Below, piece after piece: positions 7,159-11,358 of a stretch of DNA of 11,358 nt (position 1 is the stretch's first letter; the number at the start of each line of letters is the position of its first letter). The position numbers and the translations under genes were made by a program. The notes below the pieces were generated by a model, which was not told the DNA's origin, ran no database searches, and saw only the letters and a program-made list of their open reading frames with translations. The stretch is from Clostridia bacterium (GTDB lineage: Bacteria; Bacillota_A; Clostridia; Oscillospirales; CAG-382), in contig JAGACN010000176.1 of assembly GCA_017614095.1 (NCBI GenBank), forward strand, positions 1 to 11,358. The letters are read 5' to 3'.

Positions 7159-7995
7159 CTATTCTTCGGAGACGGATCCCGTCTCCTTTTTTGCTCCCTC
7201 CTGTGCGGCCGCTTCGGTCTTTGCTCCGAGCGGGCAGGTGGCGATCCGGATCACGATGTACAGGATGACCGTGAGGGAGAAGAGGGACTGCAGCGCCGTG
7301 TAGGCGCCGACGTCCAGGCCCTGCACGAAGTGCACCAGGACGGGGATATCGTAAACGGAGAGCAGCAGAACGGCGGAACCGCCGGTGAACAGCATCCAGA
7401 AGGGCCGTTCGGCGCCCATGATCTGACGCGTTTCCGTAACGAAATACAGGGAGGCCACGATCATGGAGAGCAGGTGATAGGCGCTGGAGTGCGCGAAAGG
7501 CATCCCGCCGACGTTGATGAAATCGTTCAGCGTGCGCAGGCAGAAATAGAGCGGGACCGCCATCGAGAAGAGCGCGGCGATATTGACTCTCTTCAAAAAG
7601 GTGCTGCTGGCCGCGGAAAGCAGGAAATAGAAGGCGGACAGGACCGCGAAGACCATGCAGAGGATGGAAATGAAAGCGTTCTCGTCCGGCGTGTGCTCCA
7701 GGAAGAAGGAGGTCACCAGGACGGTCGCGCACATCAGGCCGGCTGACGCGGAAACGAACGCGACGACCGGGGACCCGGTGCGCAGCCCTTCCCCGACGGA
7801 TTTCCGGAGGAAGAAGGCGTAAAGGCCGCAGCAGGCCGCGAAGACCGCGGTGATGACGGCGAAGAAGACAGACAGTTTTCCCGTGCTGATCACGTACAGA
7901 CGGAAGGCGGCCAGTGCGGCGGCGACCGGAACGAGACAGCAGACGTATGCGGTTTTCAGCCGCTTGGCGGGCAGTTTTTCGGATGTGTTCGACAT
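7159..7995 (-). CDS. Unrecognised integral membrane protein, about 8 transmembrane segments, 278 aa
   Basis: I do not recognise this family. The protein has a short charged N-terminus (SEKLPAKRLK), then about eight hydrophobic segments near residues 15-35, 41-61, 76-98, 107-129, 135-152, 169-187, 195-216 and 230-252. A hydrophilic, Lys/Glu-rich tail of about 25 residues follows. No catalytic motif is visible. The ATG at 7995 is chosen because a promoter lies upstream at 8058-8093. The longer in-frame start at 8124 would be upstream of that promoter and adds a non-hydrophobic, unlikely N-terminus. The Shine-Dalgarno sequence is weak. It stands alone, convergent with the CHAP gene (4-base gap) and divergent from the pot operon, whose regulatory region it shares. 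Confidence 0.75.
   Translation of the reverse strand: MSNTSEKLPAKRLKTAYVCCLVPVAAALAAFRLYVISTGKLSVFFAVITAVFAACCGLYAFFLRKSVGEGLRTGSPVVAFVSASAGLMCATVLVTSFFLEHTPDENAFISILCMVFAVLSAFYFLLSAASSTFLKRVNIAALFSMAVPLYFCLRTLNDFINVGGMPFAHSSAYHLLSMIVASLYFVTETRQIMGAERPFWMLFTGGSAVLLLSVYDIPVLVHFVQGLDVGAYTALQSLFSLTVILYIVIRIATCPLGAKTEAAAQEGAKKETGSVSEE
7168..7192 (+). terminator. Rho-independent terminator of the bioY-capA-CHAP operon
   Basis: GGAGACG (7168-7174) pairs perfectly with CGTCTCC (7180-7186) around a 5-base loop and is followed by six T (7187-7192). It starts 14 bases after the last + strand stop. It lies wholly inside the coding end of the convergent - strand gene. On that strand there is no T run after the stem, so it works in one direction only. 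Confidence 0.88.
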
Positions 7996-8057
7996 AACAG
8001 AAGACCGGTCCGGACTTTTATTCGGAAGCGGGACGCCTGAACGCGTCCGGCATTTTC

Positions 8058-8093
8058 CGTCCCTTATTATACGCAAAAAAAGCCAAAATGCAA
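8058..8093 (-). promoter_or_regulatory. Promoter for the 8-TM membrane protein gene
   Basis: On the - strand: -35-like TTGCAT (8093-8088), a 16-base spacer and a perfect -10 TATAAT (8071-8066). Transcription would start near 8058, giving a leader of about 60 bases before the ATG at 7995. Confidence 0.65.
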
Positions 8094-8119
8094 ACTTGGA
8101 CGGCCATTTTTCCGCATTG

Positions 8120-8140
8120 TTCACAAAACTTTCACAAAAC
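8120..8140. repeat. Tandem 10-bp direct repeat, TTCACAAAAC twice
   Basis: TTCACAAAAC occurs at 8120-8129 and again at 8131-8140, separated by one T, so the copies are spaced 11 bp apart, about one helical turn. It lies about 27 bp upstream of the - strand -35 box and about 100 bp upstream of the pot -35 box. It is a plausible activator or repressor site; no regulator is encoded in the window. Confidence 0.6.
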
Positions 8141-8175
8141 GGGCCGGTCGGAAAGCGGTCCCGGCTGCCGTTTTT
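8137..8175. other. Inverted repeat with T run between divergent promoters
   Basis: AAACGG-GCCGG (8137-8147) pairs with CCGGC (8161-8165) and, after a 2-base bulge, CCGTTT (8168-8173). This makes an 11-bp stem with a 13-base loop, and five T (8171-8175) follow on the + strand. It has the shape of a terminator, but no known + strand transcript enters it. It could block read-through toward the pot operon or serve as a protein-binding site. The rest of 8176-8238 shows nothing I recognise. Confidence 0.5.
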
Positions 8176-8238
8176 CCTCTTCCGGCGGGCAAAAAGGACC
8201 GAAAACGGAGAAACAAATATAAATCAAGGGAAAAGATA

Positions 8239-8266
8239 TTGACAGAATCGAAAAACGCTGTATAAT
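8239..8266 (+). promoter_or_regulatory. Strong sigma-70-type promoter of the pot operon
   Basis: Both hexamers are perfect: TTGACA (8239-8244), a 16-base spacer and TATAAT (8261-8266). The predicted start is about 8272-8274, leaving a leader of about 330 bases before potA. Such a strong promoter suggests that control acts after initiation, in the leader. Confidence 0.88.
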
Positions 8267-8273
8267 GAAGTTC

Positions 8274-8504
8274 AGTTTTTGCATCTGTGCTACCACGTCC
8301 TTTTTCCATTCGAAAGGATACACAGACGAAGTGACCGCCGATCATGGGGGCGCTCCGCTTCGGGGGCAGGTATCCGTCCTGCCCGGAAAATAAAATAAAT
8401 GTGCTTGATCGGCAGTTCTTCACAGGAACCGTTTCCGCCCGGGATCCGGACGGATTGAGCAACCGTATGCTGCAGTCGCCCCCCCGGGGCGATTTGTAAA
8501 AACT
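8274..8504 (+). ncRNA. Structured leader domain of the pot operon, candidate riboswitch-like element
   Basis: Helices found by eye. P1: AGTTTTTGCA (8274-8283) with TGTAAAAACT (8495-8504), 10 pairs with one G-U, starting at the predicted transcription start. P2: TCTGTG (8284-8289) with CACAGA (8321-8326), holding an inner stem TCCTTT (8298-8303)/AAAGGA (8313-8318). P3: GCCGATCA (8337-8344) with TGATCGGC (8406-8413), holding GGGCAGG (8364-8370)/CCTGCCC (8378-8384). P4: TCGCCCC (8476-8482) with GGGGCGA (8486-8492). Bases 8414-8475 hold only short pairings. P1 and P2 abut and could stack. The closed, multi-helix form right at the 5' end suggests a ligand-binding or otherwise regulatory RNA. I compared it from memory with several riboswitch classes, SRP, RNase P, tmRNA, T-box and 6S RNA and saw no match. 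Confidence 0.6.
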
Positions 8505-8601
8505 CTTTGCGGGGCGCTATGGTTAGTCGGTCAGGGGTCTGCGCAGGGTTTTGTGCAAAACAAAACAATACGCGGTCTAAGCCGCAAAGGGTGGATGCAA
8601 A
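8505..8601 (+). promoter_or_regulatory. Hairpin covering the potA ribosome binding site
   Basis: CTTTGCGG (8505-8512) pairs perfectly with CCGCAAAG (8582-8589), enclosing 69 bases that include a second hairpin, GTTTTGT (8548-8554)/ACAAAAC (8560-8566). The Shine-Dalgarno sequence AAGGGTGG (8587-8594), seven bases before the potA ATG, begins inside the 3' arm, so the stem should reduce translation. It starts on the base after the P1 helix ends, suggesting an expression platform for the upstream domain. Another ATG at 8595 is out of frame with potA. Confidence 0.6.
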
Positions 8602-9717
8602 ATGGAAAACAACAACATCATCGAACTGAAAGACATCACCGTTTCTTTCGACGGAGAAAAAGTCCTCGATCACCTGAGCCTGTCCATTCGGGACGGCGCG
8701 TTCGTGACGTTTCTCGGCCGTTCCGGCTGCGGAAAAACAACGACGCTCAGGGTCATCGCGGGCTTTCTCAATCCCGACGAAGGGGATGTCTTTTTTGGCG
8801 ACCAGCGCATGAACGACGTTCCGCCGTACAAGCGCCCGGTCAACACCATCTTCCAGCGCTACGCGCTTTTCCCGCACCTGAACGTGTTCGAAAACGTGGC
8901 GTTCGGTCTCCGCGTCAAAGGCGTGAAGAAGGACGAGATCCAGGAAAAGGTGCAGGAAATGCTGAAACTGGTCAACCTGACCGGATTCGAGAAGCGCAAG
9001 ATCGGCAATCTGTCCGGCGGTCAGCAGCAACGCGTCGCCATCGCGCGCGCGCTCATCAATCACCCGAAGGTCCTGCTTCTGGACGAACCGCTGTCCGCGC
9101 TGGACGCGAAACTGCGGAAGGACATGCAGGTGGAATTGCGGCGGATCCTGCGCGAGACCGGCATCACCTTCATTTTCGTCACGCTCGATCAGGAAGAGGC
9201 CCTTTCCATGTCCGACGTCGTCGTGGTCATGGAAAACGGAAAGATCCAGCAGATCGGATCGCCGGTGGACATTTACAACGAGCCGACGAACGCGTTCGTC
9301 GCGGATTTCATCGGGGAGTCCAACATCATCGACGGTATTATGAACCGTGACGACACGGTGACGTTCGCCGGCCATACCTTCGTCTGTGTGGACGAAGGGT
9401 TCGAACACGACGAACCGGTCGACGTCGTTATCCGTCCGGAAGACGTGGACGTCGTCGAACCGGGCAAAGGCATGATCACCGGTCTGATCACGCAGGCGAC
9501 CTTCAAGGGCGACTACTACGAACTCATCGTCGAAGTCAAAGGATTCAAATGGATGGTGCAGACGACGGACGCCTATGAGGAAGGCCAGAAAATCGGGATC
9601 GTTTTGGTCCCGGATTCCATCCACGTCATGCACAAATCCGAGTTTTCCGGTCTGTACGGCGACTACAGTTCCTTCTCGGACGAGGAAGACGAGCTCCCTT
9701 CGGAGGAAGAACAATGA
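8602..9717 (+). CDS. potA: Spermidine/putrescine-type ABC importer ATP-binding protein
   Basis: A 371-residue ATPase of usual PotA length. Nucleotide-binding motifs in order: Walker [10 protein letters not shown] (39-47), Q-loop Gln85 in [11 protein letters not shown], signature LSGGQQQR (137-144), Walker B VLLLDEP (157-163) and D-loop SALD. A C-terminal TOBE-like domain (about 240-350) and an acidic tail (360-371) follow. It would power polyamine uptake with PotB and PotC at the membrane. Oddity: the H-loop, normally VTHDQEEA, reads VTLDQEEA, so Leu195 replaces the switch His. The codon is CTC (9184-9186), one base from CAC. That His is central to ATP hydrolysis in most ABC proteins, so the change matters if real. 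The start has AAGGGTGG seven bases upstream, and its stop overlaps potB as ATGA. The exact solute (polyamine or a related cation) is not proven. Confidence 0.9.
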   Translation: MENNNIIELKDITVSFDGEKVLDHLSLSIRDGAFVTFLGRSGCGKTTTLRVIAGFLNPDEGDVFFGDQRMNDVPPYKRPVNTIFQRYALFPHLNVFENVAFGLRVKGVKKDEIQEKVQEMLKLVNLTGFEKRKIGNLSGGQQQRVAIARALINHPKVLLLDEPLSALDAKLRKDMQVELRRILRETGITFIFVTLDQEEALSMSDVVVVMENGKIQQIGSPVDIYNEPTNAFVADFIGESNIIDGIMNRDDTVTFAGHTFVCVDEGFEHDEPVDVVIRPEDVDVVEPGKGMITGLITQATFKGDYYELIVEVKGFKWMVQTTDAYEEGQKIGIVLVPDSIHVMHKSEFSGLYGDYSSFSDEEDELPSEEEQ

Positions 9718-10574
9718 GGCGGGGAGAAGTCGCGGAGTCCAGAGTCGGTCGCACGAGTCTCGGCACGGCCATCCTGAACGCGCCCTATCTGCTCTGGGCC
9801 GCTCTGTTCATCATCATCCCGCTGATCATCGTCGTCATCTACGCATTCATGGACAAGGACGGCAATTTCACGTTCTCGAACATCCTGAAGCTGTCCGATT
9901 ATACGGGTGTGATGCTCCGCTCGCTGCTGTATTCGCTTGCGGCGACCGTCATATGCTTTCTGATTGCGTATCCATTCGCGTATGTGATGTGCAAATACCG
10001 CCCGACCTCCCAGAAGATCGCGAACATGTTCGTGCTGCTTCCGATGTGGATCAACCTGCTGATCCGGACCTACTGCCTGACCACATTGATGGACGGCAAT
10101 GGTCTGCTGAATCAGCTGTTCGTCTTCATCGGCATCGGAAAGATCCCGATGATGAACAACACGGGTGCGGTCATTTTCGGTATGGTCTACAACTACCTGC
10201 CGTATATGATCCTTCCTATCTACAACGTTATGTCCCGTCTGGACAAGTCCCTGACGGAAGCGGCGGAGGACCTCGGCTGCAATGCGTTTCAACGCGTGCG
10301 CAGGGTCATTTTCCCGCTGACCGTTCCGGGCATCGTTTCCGGCATCATCATGGTCTTCGTGCCGTCTGTCAGCACCTTTTATATTTCCGCGAAGATGGGC
10401 GGGACCGGCGACTTTATGATCGGCGACCTGATCGAAAGCCAGATCCACAGTCAGAACAGCAATCTGCCGACGGCCGCCGCACTGTCCCTTATTCTGATGG
10501 TCGTGATCCTGGTCAGCATGCTGGTCCTGAACCGGTTCACGGATGACGAGGAAGGAGGAAGCATGCTGGTATGA
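9714..10574 (+). CDS. potB: Spermidine/putrescine-type ABC importer permease 1
   Basis: A 286-residue membrane protein with six predicted segments, near 21-43, 68-92, 103-125, 150-172, 205-230 and 252-275. The cytoplasmic EAA loop, [16 protein letters not shown] (182-197) then FPLTVPGI, is the contact point for the ATPase PotA. The sequence fits the PotB half of the PotB-PotC heterodimeric channel. Its ATG overlaps the potA stop (ATGA), with GGAGGAAG just upstream, so translation is probably coupled. The end of the gene carries GGAGG, which serves potC. Confidence 0.9.
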   Translation: MRRGEVAESRVGRTSLGTAILNAPYLLWAALFIIIPLIIVVIYAFMDKDGNFTFSNILKLSDYTGVMLRSLLYSLAATVICFLIAYPFAYVMCKYRPTSQKIANMFVLLPMWINLLIRTYCLTTLMDGNGLLNQLFVFIGIGKIPMMNNTGAVIFGMVYNYLPYMILPIYNVMSRLDKSLTEAAEDLGCNAFQRVRRVIFPLTVPGIVSGIIMVFVPSVSTFYISAKMGGTGDFMIGDLIESQIHSQNSNLPTAAALSLILMVVILVSMLVLNRFTDDEEGGSMLV

Positions 10575-11358
10575 AAACGGTAGGACGCATTTTCAACGGG
10601 CTTGTCTTCGCAATCCTCTATGCGCCGCTGGCGGTCATGATCTTTTTCTCCTTCAACGCCTCGTCCAGCACGACGCAGTTTTCCGGATTCTCGCTCCGCT
10701 GGTATGAAAACCTGCTGGAGGACTACGCAATCCGCTCCGCCCTCCAGAATACGCTTTTGATCTCCATTACGGCCGCTCTGGCCGCGACCGTGCTCGGCGT
10801 CATCGCTGCGTACGGCATCTACCGGATGAAATCCAAATCGCTGAAAAACGCCGTTCAGACGGTGACGAACATTCCGCTGACCAATCCGGATATCATCACC
10901 GGTGTGTCGCTGATGCTGCTGTTCACGTTCGTCGGCGGCTGGCTGAGCATGCAGTCCTCCATTCTCGGTTTCTGGACGCTGCTCATTGCCCACATTACGT
11001 TCAACCTCCCGTACGTCATTCTGAACGTGTTGCCGAAACTGTACCAGTCCGATCTCAGTCAGTACGCGGCGGCGCTCGATCTGGGATGCACCCCCTCTAA
11101 AGCGTTCTGGAAGGTCGTGTTCCCCGGCATCGTCCCCGGCATCCTGTCCGGCTTCATTATGGCGTTTACGCTGTCGCTGGACGATTTTATCATCAGTTAC
11201 TACACGAACGGACATTTCAACATCCTGGCCACCCAGCTGTATACAGCGGTCAAGAAGCCGCGCCGGCCGACCTACGACGCGCGGTATACCCTCCTCTTTC
11301 GGGCCATTCTTCTGCTGATGCTCTTTGTCAATCTCACTCAGATCCGGTCTGAGAAGCA
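10571..11358 (+). CDS. potC: Spermidine/putrescine-type ABC importer permease 2, 3' end outside the window
   Basis: 262 residues are visible with no stop before the window ends. The N-terminus has one membrane segment (about 9-28), followed by FNASSSTTQFSGFSLRWY, the usual PotC region. Further segments lie near 60-82, 106-124, 131-152, 186-206 and 238-255. The EAA loop reads YAAALDLGCTPSKAFWKVVFP (first Glu replaced by Tyr165), and LDDFIISYYT follows as in PotC proteins. ATG 10571 overlaps the potB stop as ATGA; GGAGG is about 12 bases upstream, slightly far. Typical PotC proteins end near this length. In some Firmicutes PotC is fused to the binding protein PotD; the missing end leaves this open. 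No potD is in the window and it may follow directly. Confidence 0.88.
   Translation, partial: MKTVGRIFNGLVFAILYAPLAVMIFFSFNASSSTTQFSGFSLRWYENLLEDYAIRSALQNTLLISITAALAATVLGVIAAYGIYRMKSKSLKNAVQTVTNIPLTNPDIITGVSLMLLFTFVGGWLSMQSSILGFWTLLIAHITFNLPYVILNVLPKLYQSDLSQYAAALDLGCTPSKAFWKVVFPGIVPGILSGFIMAFTLSLDDFIISYYTNGHFNILATQLYTAVKKPRRPTYDARYTLLFRAILLLMLFVNLTQIRSEK

Noticed and set aside
7996..8124. N-terminal extension of the 8-TM protein to an ATG at 8124.
   Set aside because: The start would lie upstream of the predicted promoter, whose -10 box would be inside the coding part.
8344..8499. A 51-codon open frame inside the pot leader (ATG 8344, TAA 8497-8499), which could be a leader peptide.
   Set aside because: No Shine-Dalgarno sequence precedes the ATG, the translation resembles nothing known, and the bases are better explained by the stems P3 and P4. 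Its stop falls in the P1 3' arm, so ribosome profiling would be worth a look.
8471..8500. Terminator at the GC-rich hairpin 8476-8492.
   Set aside because: The 7-bp stem is followed by TTTGTAAAAA, without a proper T run, so termination there is unlikely without help.
8274..8601. Matches to TPP, cobalamin, lysine, SAM, M-box, c-di-GMP, c-di-AMP, guanidine, T-box, SRP RNA, RNase P RNA or tmRNA.
   Set aside because: The conserved core sequences of these classes, as remembered, are not present. This was done by eye only, so a covariance-model search remains the deciding test.
8290..9714. Long open frame on the - strand (474 codons) opposite potA and its leader.
   Set aside because: It is antisense to a protein with all ABC ATPase motifs, its translation has no recognisable domain, and long antisense frames are common in GC-rich coding DNA.

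Overview
The window is a chromosomal stretch from what looks like a GC-rich anaerobic Firmicute of the class Clostridia. Support for this comes from GGAGG-type ribosome binding sites, the fchA-folD pair, a long clostridial-type U32 protein, an ECF-type BioY, a secreted protein ending in a dockerin-like repeat, and potABC. The exact taxon cannot be read from the sequence. No IS element, phage gene, CRISPR array, tRNA or rRNA was seen. Genes are tightly packed, with frequent ATGA or TGATG stop/start overlaps.

Layout. (1) 1-1125, + strand: the 3' end of a methenyl-THF cyclohydrolase gene (fchA) followed by folD, a C1-folate module, closed by a bidirectional terminator (1131-1190). (2) 4368-1205, - strand: a two-gene operon in which a class C beta-lactamase-like serine hydrolase overlaps a U32-family protein by one base. 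(3) 4395-4475: back-to-back sigma-70-type promoters. (4) 4496-7154, + strand: a three-gene operon of BioY (biotin transport S component), a secreted CapA-type metallophosphatase, and a secreted CHAP/NlpC-like protein with a dockerin-like C-terminus; its terminator lies inside the end of the convergent next gene. (5) 7995-7159, - strand: an unrecognised protein with about eight membrane segments. (6) 7996-8601: a 606-base intergenic region with divergent promoters, a tandem 10-bp repeat, an inverted repeat and a long structured leader. (7) 8602 to the end, + strand: potA-potB-potC of a spermidine/putrescine-type ABC importer; potC runs off the window.

Main points. The pot leader is the best candidate for something undescribed. 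Its first transcribed bases can pair with bases about 230 nt downstream to close a multi-helix domain. That domain is followed directly by a second stem that covers the potA Shine-Dalgarno sequence. The same 5' bases are also complementary to the potA start region, so a switch is possible. I could not match the leader to a riboswitch class I know. Two proteins carry telling residue changes: FolD lacks the cyclohydrolase Lys and Gln (now Ile50 and Phe94), consistent with FchA supplying that step, and PotA has Leu in place of the H-loop His.
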